18,887 nucleotides of DNA from WVXT01 sp964403285 (GTDB taxonomy: Bacteria; UBA6262; WVXT01), in contig CAYOFG010000028.1 of the NCBI GenBank assembly GCA_964403285.1, positions 1-18,887 of the forward strand. The letters are read 5' to 3'. Position numbers and translations under genes: made by a program. The notes beneath the pieces are model-generated. The model was not told where the DNA came from. It made no database searches and saw nothing but the letters and a program-made list of their open reading frames with translations. Every line of letters begins with the position of its first letter. Position 1 is the stretch's first letter. Shown here one piece after another: positions 6,748-14,170 of the stretch.

Positions 6748-7620
6748 ATGTTTTCAGGTTCTTTTGTGGCACTGGTAACGCCGTTCAAAAATAATCGGGT
6801 TGATATAGATAAACTAAAAGAATTAGTAGAGTTTCATATTAAGAAGGGAACATCAGGTATTGCTCCCTGTGGAACCACGGGGGAATCGGCAACTCTTTCG
6901 CATGAGGAACACAGAGTAGTCATTGAGACTGTGATTAAGGCAGTCAATGGGCGTATAAAAGTTATTGCCGGCACCGGTTCCAATAATACAAACGAGGCAG
7001 TTGAATTGACCCAATTTGCTAAGAAAGTGGGAGCCGATGGATGTCTGGTTATTACACCGTATTACAATAAGCCAACCCAGAATGGTCTCTATTTACATTT
7101 TGAAAAGATTGCCGAAACTGTAGATATTCCTATTGTTATGTATAATGTGCCGGGACGAACTGGCGTCAATATGCTCCCCTCCACTGTGGCTAAATTGGCA
7201 AAGATTAAGAATATTATAGGAGAGAAAGAAGCTAGCGGCGATATTACTCAGATAAGTGAGATTGCTAGAGAGTGTGGAGGGGAATTCGATCTCCTTTCCG
7301 GAGACGACGCTATGACTTTTCCCATATTAGCTGTTGGCGGCAAAGGGGTAATTTCTGTAGCCGCCAATATTGTACCTGCGGAGGTGGCGGAACTTGTAGA
7401 CGCCTTTAATAAAGGTGACGTTAATAAATCCCGGGAGATGCATTTGAAAATGCTCCCCCTGTTTGCGGCTATGTTTTATGAGACAAACCCCATTCCCGTG
7501 AAGACATCGATGAGTCTTATGGGAATGATTTCTGATGAGATCAGGTTACCTCTATGTAAAATGTCTGATGAAAATTTAAAGAAATTAAAAACCACACTGA
7601 AAGAGTATAAACTTATCTGA
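6748..7620 (+). CDS. dapA: 4-hydroxy-tetrahydrodipicolinate synthase
   Basis: Class-I aldolase that condenses pyruvate with aspartate semialdehyde, the committed step to diaminopimelate and lysine. The Schiff-base lysine is K160 in GEKEASGD. Y132 in VMYNVPGRTGV is the catalytic tyrosine, and CGTTGES (41-47) is the pyruvate/substrate motif with the conserved threonine pair. Length 290 is normal. ATG 6748 is preceded by a textbook AGGAGGTG (6736-6743). The (beta/alpha)8 enzyme normally forms a tetramer. It sits between dapF and dapB in one transcription direction, and the gap to dapB holds a BIME-like repeat. Confidence 0.97.
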   Translation: MFSGSFVALVTPFKNNRVDIDKLKELVEFHIKKGTSGIAPCGTTGESATLSHEEHRVVIETVIKAVNGRIKVIAGTGSNNTNEAVELTQFAKKVGADGCLVITPYYNKPTQNGLYLHFEKIAETVDIPIVMYNVPGRTGVNMLPSTVAKLAKIKNIIGEKEASGDITQISEIARECGGEFDLLSGDDAMTFPILAVGGKGVISVAANIVPAEVAELVDAFNKGDVNKSREMHLKMLPLFAAMFYETNPIPVKTSMSLMGMISDEIRLPLCKMSDENLKKLKTTLKEYKLI

Positions 7621-7651
7621 AGAAAAGGAGTCAGAGTCATTTTTTGCTATA

Positions 7652-7703
7652 GGTCGGTCGCCCTTTAGGGTGACGGCATCGGCACTCTAAAGAGTGCCCG
7701 ACC
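7652..7703 (+). repeat. BIME-like double hairpin of a second family (GGTCGG arms)
   Basis: GGTCGG (7652-7657) and CCGACC (7698-7703) are outer arms. Inside are hairpin TCGCCC/GGGTGA (about 7658-7673, one G-T pair, loop TTTA) and hairpin GGCACTCT-AA-AGAGTGCC (7681-7698), whose last base is shared with the outer arm. This is the same three-way-junction plan as the GGAGTAG repeats, but with a different head sequence. It lies between dapA and dapB with no terminator-like T-run. Confidence 0.65.
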
Positions 7704-7741
7704 AAGGCAGGATTTTTGAACGATAGATTTCGGGGGGTATT

Positions 7742-8530
7742 ATGGTTAAAGTAATTGTTTGCGGTGCTTGTGGCAGGATGGGTAGGAAGATTGCCGATAT
7801 TCTCAGCCAGGATGAAGAGACACAACTGGTGGGAGCGATTGAGGCAAAAGCCCACAAGGCTTTAGGAACTGAAGTCATACCAAAAGTTAAAGTGACTGAT
7901 AATCTGGAAAAAATTATTGATAGAGCAGAAGTAGTTATCGACTTTACAAATCCACAGGTGAGTTTAGAAAATTTAGAAGTGGCAGCAAAGTTTAAAAAAG
8001 CTATGGTCATAGGCACTACGGGCCACACGGAACAAGAGAAGAAATTAGTGGTAGAAAAAGCAAAAATAATTCCTCTTCTTATGGCTCCCAATATGAGCCT
8101 GGGAGTAAATCTTCTATTTAAAGTGGTTGCTGGTGTGGCAAAGGTCCTTAAAGGGTATGATGTGGAGATTATTGAAGCTCACCATAATCGGAAAGAGGAT
8201 GCCCCTTCGGGAACAGCAGCGAAATTGGAAGAGACTATTGCTCAAGCACTAAACTTAAATCCTAAGGAAGTAGGAGTTTATGGGCGGAAGGGAATGGTCG
8301 GGTCACGAAAGCCACAAGAGATAGGAGTCCATTCTGTGAGGGCTGGAGATATTGTGGGTGAACATACTGTTATTTTTGCTGGAACGGGTGAGAGGCTGGA
8401 GTTGACCCATCGGGCGCACAGCCGGGATTGCTTTGCCCGGGGAGCGGTAGAGGCTGCAAAATGGATTGTTAAGCAACCGCCAGGATTTTACAATATGCAG
8501 GACTTCCTGGGTTTGAGAGGAAGTAAGTAA
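7742..8530 (+). CDS. dapB: 4-hydroxy-tetrahydrodipicolinate reductase
   Basis: NAD(P)H-dependent reductase acting directly after DapA to form tetrahydrodipicolinate. The N-terminal Rossmann motif GACGRMG (8-14) binds the nucleotide. GTTGHTEQE (91-99) is the second nucleotide segment. The signature EAHHNRKEDAPSGTA (145-159) contains the catalytic histidine pair, the lysine, and the SGT substrate loop. Length 262 is normal. The ATG at 7742 is preceded by a G-rich stretch (GGGGGGT) that is not a classical Shine-Dalgarno sequence. The stop TAA shares its last base with the dapL ATG (TAATG), which indicates translational coupling to the next pathway enzyme. Confidence 0.96.
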   Translation: MVKVIVCGACGRMGRKIADILSQDEETQLVGAIEAKAHKALGTEVIPKVKVTDNLEKIIDRAEVVIDFTNPQVSLENLEVAAKFKKAMVIGTTGHTEQEKKLVVEKAKIIPLLMAPNMSLGVNLLFKVVAGVAKVLKGYDVEIIEAHHNRKEDAPSGTAAKLEETIAQALNLNPKEVGVYGRKGMVGSRKPQEIGVHSVRAGDIVGEHTVIFAGTGERLELTHRAHSRDCFARGAVEAAKWIVKQPPGFYNMQDFLGLRGSK

Positions 8531-9696
8531 TGAAATTCGATTATTCCGATAGGTTATCGCAGTTGCCTCCCTATGTTTTTGTGGAGATTGACCGAAAGAA
8601 AAAAGAGGCTATACGACAGGGAATAGATATCATAGATTTTGGTGTAGGTGATCCTGACTTACCTACGCCTCAACATATCAGAGATGCTATGAAGAGGGCT
8701 ATAGAAGAGCCCAAATACCATAAATATCCTTTTGGGCCGGGACTGTTGGAATTTCGGAAAGCGATTAGGCGCTGGTACAAAGTCCGTTTTGGCGTAGAAC
8801 TGGATGCGGAGAGTGAAATACACGCTCTAATCGGTTCCAAAGAAGGAATTGGGCACATTCACCTAGCATTTGTTAATCCAGGCGACGTAGTTCTATGTCC
8901 GGAGCCAGCATACCCTGTTTATAATATCGGGACAATCTATGCCGGTGGCACATCTTACTTTATGCCCTTATTGGAAGAAAACGATTTTCTCCCGGATCTG
9001 GACTCAATTCCCGAAAAAATAAAAGCAAAGGCTAAGATGATTTTTGTCAATTATCCGAACAATCCCACAGCAGGATGTGCCAATAGAGATTTTTTCCGAA
9101 GAGTAATTGAATTTGGAAAAAAACACAATATTATTGTCATAAGTGATGCGGCTTATTCAGAGATATATTATGAGGGAAAGAAGCCCATAAGTTTACTGGA
9201 ACTACCGGGCGCAAAAGAAGTGGCCATTGAATTCCATTCTCTATCCAAAGCTTATAATATGACAGGTTGGCGGATTGGCTGGGCTTGCGGGAACCGGGAT
9301 ATACTCAAAGGTCTATCTACGGTAAAGGAGAATATCGATTCTGGTGTTTTCGGTGCTATTCAGGCGGCGTCGATTGAGGCATTGAATGGCTCCCAGGACT
9401 GCGTGGATGAGGTGCGCCGTATATATCAAAGGCGACGCGACCTGCTGATTGAAGGATTAGGGAAAAATGGCTGGAAAGTCAAAAGCCCGCAGGCAACATT
9501 CTATATCTGGGCAAAAGTTCCTAAAGGGTATTCTTCGCTCCAGACTGTGGAGAAACTTTTAGAAGAAGCAGGTATACTTTCTACTCCTGGCAATGCACTT
9601 GGCCCTTCCGGAGAGGGATATGTCCGCTTTTCTCTAACGGTGGATGAGAAGAGGATAAAAGAGGCAGTGGAGAAGTTAAGAAGAATTAAATGGTAA
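8530..9696 (+). CDS. dapL: LL-diaminopimelate aminotransferase
   Basis: PLP-dependent fold-I aminotransferase. It is predicted to convert tetrahydrodipicolinate directly to LL-diaminopimelate with glutamate as amino donor, bypassing the DapD/C/E steps. Evidence is the N-terminal QLPPYVFVEIDRKKKEA segment and DFGVGDPDLPTP, both typical of the DapL/aspartate-aminotransferase group, NYPNNPT, the PLP lysine K240 in SLSKAYNMTGWRIGW, and a C-terminal VRFSLT. Length 388 is normal. Its position after dapA and dapB and near dapF and lysA, with no dapD, dapC or dapE in the window, is the main reason to prefer DapL over a generic class-I aminotransferase. The gene overlaps dapB by one base and folK by seven. 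DapL occurs in plants, chlamydiae and several anaerobic and candidate lineages. Confidence 0.92.
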   Translation: MKFDYSDRLSQLPPYVFVEIDRKKKEAIRQGIDIIDFGVGDPDLPTPQHIRDAMKRAIEEPKYHKYPFGPGLLEFRKAIRRWYKVRFGVELDAESEIHALIGSKEGIGHIHLAFVNPGDVVLCPEPAYPVYNIGTIYAGGTSYFMPLLEENDFLPDLDSIPEKIKAKAKMIFVNYPNNPTAGCANRDFFRRVIEFGKKHNIIVISDAAYSEIYYEGKKPISLLELPGAKEVAIEFHSLSKAYNMTGWRIGWACGNRDILKGLSTVKENIDSGVFGAIQAASIEALNGSQDCVDEVRRIYQRRRDLLIEGLGKNGWKVKSPQATFYIWAKVPKGYSSLQTVEKLLEEAGILSTPGNALGPSGEGYVRFSLTVDEKRIKEAVEKLRRIKW

Positions 9697-10259
9697 GACA
9701 AGATATTTATATTGGTCTTGGCTCCAATCTTGGAGACAGATTAGCAAATATAAGAAAAGCAATTGAATTAATGAAAAAAGAAAGGATAGAAGTTATAGAC
9801 GAGTCCTCTATATATGAGACAGAGCCGGTGGGGTACAGAGAACAGGGTTGGTTCTTGAATTCTGTGGTGAAGGGGCGGACAGAACTCTCTCCCGAAAGAT
9901 TGTGGGAAACGCTGGAGAAGATAGAAAAGTCTATGGGGAGGGGGAGGGAGATAAAATGGGGACCGAGAATAATCGATTTAGATATCCTCTTTTATGGAAA
10001 TAAAGTCTTAAACGGTAAAAAGTTACAGATTCCCCATTTGGAATTACATAAAAGGAAATTTGTTTTGGTTCCTCTTGAAGAGATCGCTCCTCAATTGGTT
10101 CACCCGGTTCTCAAGAAGGCGATTTCCCAGTTATTGAGAGACTTAAAAGATGGTTCGCAGGTGAAAGTTTTGCGGAGACTTGATTCATCTGAGCCGGGGC
10201 CATCCAGTGTTTGCAACTCCAATTCGTCAGGCGGGATTAATAAGAGACAAATTGAATAG
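9690..10259 (+). CDS. folK: Dihydropteridine (HPPK) pyrophosphokinase with an unusual C-terminal tail
   Basis: Transfers pyrophosphate from ATP to 6-hydroxymethyl-7,8-dihydropterin in folate synthesis. Family features: IYIGLGSNLGDR at the N-terminus, YETEPVGYREQGWFLNSV (about 42-59), and GPRIIDLDILFYG with metal-binding D96 and D98. The fold ends near residue 160, as in 160-residue homologues. A further 28 residues follow, rich in Ser, Gly, Asn and Pro (LDSSEPGPSSVCNSNSSGG) and resembling no domain; they may be neutral read-through of intergenic sequence. The ATG at 9690 lies inside the last codons of dapL. The stop at 10257-10259 is one base before the panC ATG. Confidence 0.93.
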   Translation: MVRQDIYIGLGSNLGDRLANIRKAIELMKKERIEVIDESSIYETEPVGYREQGWFLNSVVKGRTELSPERLWETLEKIEKSMGRGREIKWGPRIIDLDILFYGNKVLNGKKLQIPHLELHKRKFVLVPLEEIAPQLVHPVLKKAISQLLRDLKDGSQVKVLRRLDSSEPGPSSVCNSNSSGGINKRQIE

Positions 10260-10260
10260 A

Positions 10261-11115
10261 ATGATGAAAGTAGTCAGGAAAGTTTCCATAATGCAAAAGG
10301 TTAGTGATAAGTTAAGGAAAGAAGGCAAGTCGCTCGGTTTCGTTCCCACAATGGGAGCACTCCATCAGGGCCACCTTTCCCTGATGGAAAAGGCAAAGAA
10401 GGAAAATGACATCCTGATTATAAGTATATTTGTTAATCCTACCCAATTCGGCCCGGGAGAAGATTACAGGAGGTATCCCCGTCCTTTCGAAAAAGATAGA
10501 TCGCTTGCCCAGAGAGAAGGTGTGGACATAATTTTCTATCCTACTGTTGCCGAAATGTATAGGAAAGAGTATTCTACCAATGTGGAAGTAGAGAAATTAT
10601 CCAGAGGGCTTTGCGGGTCGTTCCGGCCAGGACATTTCAGGGGTGTAGCCTCAGTGGTCTGTAAACTATTCAATATCGTAAAACCTCACGTTGCCTATTT
10701 TGGACAGAAGGATTATCAGCAGCTAAGGATTATAAAGAGAATGGTTGAAGACTTAAATATGGAAGTCGAAATCAGGGAATGCGCCATTGTTCGTGAGCCG
10801 GATGGATTAGCCATAAGTTCTCGCAATTCTTATCTCTCTTCCCAAGAGAAGGAAGAAGCTCTCTCATTGTATAGAGCGCTGAAGTGTGCGAAATCGTTAA
10901 TAAAAGCGGGAAGCTCCGTTTCTGATGTAATTTCTGAAATGGAGAAAATTGTTAAAAAGGAACGTCACGCTAAGATAGACTATATAGAAATTGTTGACCC
11001 TCTCACCCTGGAAGAGGTGAAGACAATAAAGCCAGGGAAGAGAGTTCTGGTTGCTCTGGCTGTCTGGATTGGCAGCACCAGATTGATAGATAATATGCTC
11101 GTTAAAAGAGAGTAG
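10261..11115 (+). CDS. panC: Pantothenate synthetase (pantoate-beta-alanine ligase)
   Basis: ATP-dependent ligase of the nucleotidyltransferase superfamily that joins pantoate and beta-alanine through a pantoyl-adenylate, the last step to pantothenate (coenzyme A precursor). The start ATG 10261, or 10264 directly after it, gives about 284 residues, the normal length. The frame also stays open upstream to 10180, but that part overlaps folK and shows no family similarity. Motifs: FVPTMGALHQGHLSLM with HxGH at 35-38, FVNPTQFGPGEDYRRYPR, CGSFRPGHFRGVASVVCKLFN, FGQKDYQQL, and ISSRNSYLS (KMSKS-like). No good ribosome binding site precedes it, and one base separates it from the folK stop, so coupling is likely. 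panB and panD are not in the window. Confidence 0.96.
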   Translation: MMKVVRKVSIMQKVSDKLRKEGKSLGFVPTMGALHQGHLSLMEKAKKENDILIISIFVNPTQFGPGEDYRRYPRPFEKDRSLAQREGVDIIFYPTVAEMYRKEYSTNVEVEKLSRGLCGSFRPGHFRGVASVVCKLFNIVKPHVAYFGQKDYQQLRIIKRMVEDLNMEVEIRECAIVREPDGLAISSRNSYLSSQEKEEALSLYRALKCAKSLIKAGSSVSDVISEMEKIVKKERHAKIDYIEIVDPLTLEEVKTIKPGKRVLVALAVWIGSTRLIDNMLVKRE

Positions 11116-11136
11116 TTTGAAAAGATAAATGGTTTT

Positions 11137-11219
11137 GGAGTCCTCCCGAAAGGGAGGGTTAGTAAATAGAAACCGCCGATGAATCGGGAGTAAAGGAAGG
11201 CAAAGCTTGCGCTTTGCTG
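11137..11219 (+). repeat. Degenerate REP/BIME-like hairpin cluster between panC and nadA
   Basis: Three hairpins lie in the 120-base gap: CCTCCC-GAAA-GGGAGG (11142-11157), CCGAT-GA-ATCGG (11176-11187), and GCAAAGC-TTGC-GCTTTGC (11200-11217). The first is preceded by GGAG and the last is followed by GCTAC, remnants of the GGAGTAG/CTACTCC arms. The CCGATGAATCGGGA core is shared with the repeat at 5807-5862. It looks like a decayed or composite BIME. Confidence 0.55.
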
Positions 11220-11235
11220 CTACAAAGGATAAGAA

Positions 11236-12162
11236 GTGAAAAGCAGAGAAGGGATTTTAAGAGAAATAGAAGAGTTGAAACGTAAACGAAATGGAATCAT
11301 TCTCGCCCATAATTATCAGATAGGAGAGATTCAGGATATTGCTGATTTCGTTGGCGATTCCCTGGAACTGAGCAGGAAAGCAGCTGCCACTGACGCAGAC
11401 ACTATAGTTTTTTGTGGTGTTTTGTTTATGGCTGAAACAGCAGCCATTCTTTCCCCAGAGAAGAGTGTTCTTCTCCCCGATTTAAGAGCAGGATGCCCCC
11501 TGGCTGATATGATTTCCCGAGAAGCGCTGAAAATGTTAAGGGAGGACCATCCTGGCGCGCCAGTGGTCACTTATGTCAACTCTTCAGCAGAAGTGAAGGC
11601 AGAAAGTGATATCTGTTGCACTTCGGCCAATGCAGTGAAAGTGGTCAATTCTCTTCCTCAGGAAAAGGTAATTTTTGTCCCTGATAGAAATCTTTGTAGA
11701 TGGGTAAGTCACTCTACTAGTAAAGAACTTATCTCTTGGGAAGGATTTTGTCCTACGCATGAGGTATTGAGGAAGGAGGATGTCCTTAAGGTAAAGAAGG
11801 CTCATCCACAGGCAAAGTTTGTTGCCCATCCTGAGTGTCTGGAGGAAGTATTAGATTTGGCTGACCAGGTTGCCTCTACCAGTGGAATACTAAGTTTTGC
11901 CCGAGAAACTCCTGCTAAAGAATTAATAATCGGCACGGAAAACGGTATGTTATACCGTCTGAGAAAGGAGAACCCGGATAAGAAGTTCTATCCTGCCAGC
12001 GAAAAGATGGTATGTCGCAATATGAAATACCACACGTTGGAGAAAGTTCGCGATTCGCTTAAAGATATGGTTCATCTTATTAAAGTGCCTGAAGAAATTA
12101 GAGCAAAGGCTTATCAGAGCATAAGCAGGATGTTGGACCTGAAGGTTGGTAGTAAAGATTGA
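11236..12162 (+). CDS. nadA: Quinolinate synthase
   Basis: Oxygen-sensitive [4Fe-4S] enzyme that condenses iminoaspartate (from NadB) with dihydroxyacetone phosphate to quinolinate in NAD synthesis. The three cluster cysteines expected for the family are present: C87 (RAGCPLAD), C172 (WEGFCPTHE) and C260 (KMVCRNMK). Other motifs are ILAHNYQIGEIQDIADFVGDSL, CTSANAVKVV, FVPDRNL and HPEC. Length 308 places it in the shorter class found in Thermotoga, Bacillus-like and archaeal enzymes rather than the longer enterobacterial form. It starts with GTG 11236 behind AAAGGA (11224-11229), spacing 6. nadB follows after the second palindromic element. Confidence 0.96.
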   Translation: MKSREGILREIEELKRKRNGIILAHNYQIGEIQDIADFVGDSLELSRKAAATDADTIVFCGVLFMAETAAILSPEKSVLLPDLRAGCPLADMISREALKMLREDHPGAPVVTYVNSSAEVKAESDICCTSANAVKVVNSLPQEKVIFVPDRNLCRWVSHSTSKELISWEGFCPTHEVLRKEDVLKVKKAHPQAKFVAHPECLEEVLDLADQVASTSGILSFARETPAKELIIGTENGMLYRLRKENPDKKFYPASEKMVCRNMKYHTLEKVRDSLKDMVHLIKVPEEIRAKAYQSISRMLDLKVGSKD

Positions 12163-12173
12163 CTTTTTGAAGA

Positions 12174-12364
12174 GGATTTGAAAGATAGCTTGTTCATCGC
12201 TATGGAATTTTTTGACGCCAAAAAATTTCGGACTCTGCAGGGCGCAAATCAAAACTCTCCCCGACAAGTCGGGGATCAGACAATGATTTGCTTGAGTGAT
12301 AGTGGGTCGTCCTCATTTTTTGGCTAAAATTCCAGAAGCTTTTCACAAACTATCCTTCAAATCC
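12174..12364 (+). repeat. Long imperfect palindrome, copy 2
   Basis: Homologous in sequence and fold to 920-1105. The arms are 12174-12193 with 12345-12364 (18 of 20 paired), 12203-12211 with 12326-12334 (9 bp), 12217-12226 with 12315-12324 (GCCAAAAAAT/ATTTTTTGGC), 12244-12250 with 12285-12291, and an apical hairpin CCCCGAC-AA-GTCGGGG (12259-12274). The 24-base segment after the GCCAAAAAAT arm (12227-12250) differs from copy 1 at a single base. It begins 11 bases after the nadA stop and fills most of the nadA-nadB gap. No ORF or T-run is apparent. Confidence 0.75.
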
Positions 12365-12423
12365 CTGGACTCTGCTTTATGAATAGTGTTAGAGATTTTA
12401 TTATTGTAGTTTAGAGGAGAGTT

Positions 12424-14004
12424 GTGGAAACAAAGACTGATTTTTTAGTGATAGGAAGCGGCGTAGCCGGCTTGAGCTTTGCCCTCAGAGTTTCCACATG
12501 GGGAAAAGTGGCAGTGGTAACCAAGAAGGAGATTGAGGAGTCAAACACAAAGTATGCTCAAGGAGGAATAGCTTCGGTATGGAGTCAGGAAGACTCATTT
12601 GATGCGCACATTCAGGACACCCTGGTTGCCGGGGATGGTCTTTGCCATCCCGATGTAGTGGAGATGGTGGTCAAAAATGGCCCGGACAGAATTAGAGATT
12701 TGGTTAATTGGGGAGTAAATTTTACTTTATGGGAGAAAGATAAGACCAAATATGACCTTGCTCGTGAAGGAGGCCATTCCAAAAGAAGAATAATCCATGC
12801 TGCCGACCTGACGGGGGAAGAGGTAGAAAAGACTCTGGTCCAGCGAGTTAAGAGAAACAGTAACATAACCACGTACGAAAACTTGATTGCAGTAAACCTT
12901 ATTGTGAGAGAAGGAGAATGCCGGGGAGCTTATGTCCTGGATATTAAGAAAAAAGTAGTGCATACTTTCCTGGCTAAGGTTACTCTTCTTGCCACTGGCG
13001 GTGCGGGAAAAGTCTATATATATACCAGTAATCCGGATGTGGCTACAGGGGATGGCATAGCTATAGCTTACAGAGCAGGAGCTAAGATCGGAAACATGGA
13101 ATTTATGCAGTTCCATCCTACCTGTCTCTACCATCCAGAAGCAAAGTCTTTCCTCATTTCAGAGGCTGTGAGGGGAGAAGGAGGGATTTTGAGATTGAGC
13201 GATGGCAAGCCTTTTATGCACAAGTACCACCCCCAGAAAGAACTGGCTCCCCGGGATATAGTTGCCCGTGCAATCGACCAGGAGATGAAACAGAGGGGAG
13301 ACGATTGTGTATTTCTGGATATAACCCATAAAGACCCGGAATTCGTAAAGAAGAAGTTCCCCAATATTTACAAGAAATGTCGCTCTTTCGGTTTCGATAT
13401 GACCAAGGAACAGCTTCCCGTAGTTCCGGCAGCGCATTACATTTGTGGTGGGGTTTTAACGGATAGTAATGGTCGGACTAGCCTTAAAAGACTCTACGCT
13501 GTGGGAGAAGTCACCTGTAGTGGTTTGCACGGTGCCAATCGCCTGGCCTCCAATTCGCTTCTGGAGGCGTTAGTCTTTGCCGAGAGAGCCAGTCAGCAGG
13601 CAAAATATGCCGCCGAAGAAAAAATATCTTTCCCCACAATTTCTCCCTGGGATATAGGACATGCAGTGGATAGCCATGAAGCAGTAATGGTAAGCCATAA
13701 CTGGGACGAAATTAGAAGGTTGATGTGGAATTATGTGGGGGTAGTTCGGTCGAATAAGCGGCTGGCGCGGGCTAAGAGGCGTATCGAACTTCTGCAGAAA
13801 GAAATCCAGGAGTATTATTGGGATTTTATCATCACTAGCGACCTAATTGAGTTACGGAATATTGCAACGGTGGGACAGCTAATCATTGACTCTGCCATTA
13901 AGCGCAGAGAGAGTCGTGGTCTCCATTATAACCTCGATTACCCATCGAAGGACGACCTCCACTGGAGAAAGGATACAATTATCCAACAGAAGCCACCCAA
14001 ATAG
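12424..14004 (+). CDS. nadB: L-aspartate oxidase
   Basis: FAD enzyme that oxidises L-aspartate to iminoaspartate, handed to NadA; in anaerobes fumarate can replace oxygen as acceptor. It belongs to the succinate dehydrogenase/fumarate reductase flavoprotein family. The FAD dinucleotide motif is VIGSGVAGLSFAL at the N-terminus. NTKYAQGGIA, EGGHSKRRIIHAADLTG, MEFMQFHPTCLY, EAVRGEGG, PRDIVARAIDQEM, and EVTCSGLHGANRLASNSLLEALVF match NadB and separate it from SdhA. Length 526 is normal. It starts with GTG 12424 behind GAGGAGA (12414-12420). Clustering with nadA supports the call. Confidence 0.96.
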   Translation: METKTDFLVIGSGVAGLSFALRVSTWGKVAVVTKKEIEESNTKYAQGGIASVWSQEDSFDAHIQDTLVAGDGLCHPDVVEMVVKNGPDRIRDLVNWGVNFTLWEKDKTKYDLAREGGHSKRRIIHAADLTGEEVEKTLVQRVKRNSNITTYENLIAVNLIVREGECRGAYVLDIKKKVVHTFLAKVTLLATGGAGKVYIYTSNPDVATGDGIAIAYRAGAKIGNMEFMQFHPTCLYHPEAKSFLISEAVRGEGGILRLSDGKPFMHKYHPQKELAPRDIVARAIDQEMKQRGDDCVFLDITHKDPEFVKKKFPNIYKKCRSFGFDMTKEQLPVVPAAHYICGGVLTDSNGRTSLKRLYAVGEVTCSGLHGANRLASNSLLEALVFAERASQQAKYAAEEKISFPTISPWDIGHAVDSHEAVMVSHNWDEIRRLMWNYVGVVRSNKRLARAKRRIELLQKEIQEYYWDFIITSDLIELRNIATVGQLIIDSAIKRRESRGLHYNLDYPSKDDLHWRKDTIIQQKPPK

Positions 14005-14023
14005 GAGACTCCCCGGGACTGCT

Positions 14024-14062
14024 CGCCAAATTTATTTCCAGAAAATTTTGAAAACTATCATT
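14024..14062 (+). repeat. Truncated 3' arm of the long palindromic element (copy 3)
   Basis: Starting 20 bases after the nadB stop, the sequence resembles only the right arm of copies 1 and 2: TTTCCAGAAAATTTTG followed by AAAACTATC (14051-14059). Copy 2 has TTCCAGAAGCTTTTC then ACAAACTATC at the corresponding place. No matching left arm or central core is found in the nadB end, so this is either a decayed remnant or a chance partial match. Confidence 0.45.
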
Positions 14063-14109
14063 TACCATTGCCGACCTTTCCCCTGGGCTTTTCAGGTCTT
14101 GAGTTTGGC

Positions 14110-14139
14110 TTGACTTCGCGGAACTAAATTTGATATATT
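14110..14139 (+). promoter_or_regulatory. Sigma-70-type promoter for uvrA
   Basis: TTGACT (14110-14115) and TATATT (14134-14139) are separated by 18 bases, and TG at 14131-14132 makes an extended -10 (TGATATATT). A transcript would begin about 14146 and leave a leader of about 25 bases with AAAGGG before the uvrA start. No obvious LexA-type operator was recognised. Confidence 0.6.
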
Positions 14140-14170
14140 TTTTATCGACAGAGAAAAGGGTAGATTAGTG

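Noticed and set aside
10180..10260. Upstream extension of panC to an ATG at 10180
   Set aside because: The extra 27 residues lie inside folK and have no counterpart in pantothenate synthetases; ATG 10261/10264 gives the normal length.
14073..14098. GACCT...AGGTC inverted repeat after nadB as an intrinsic terminator
   Set aside because: It has only a 5-bp stem, a 16-base loop and no T-run after it; too weak to call.
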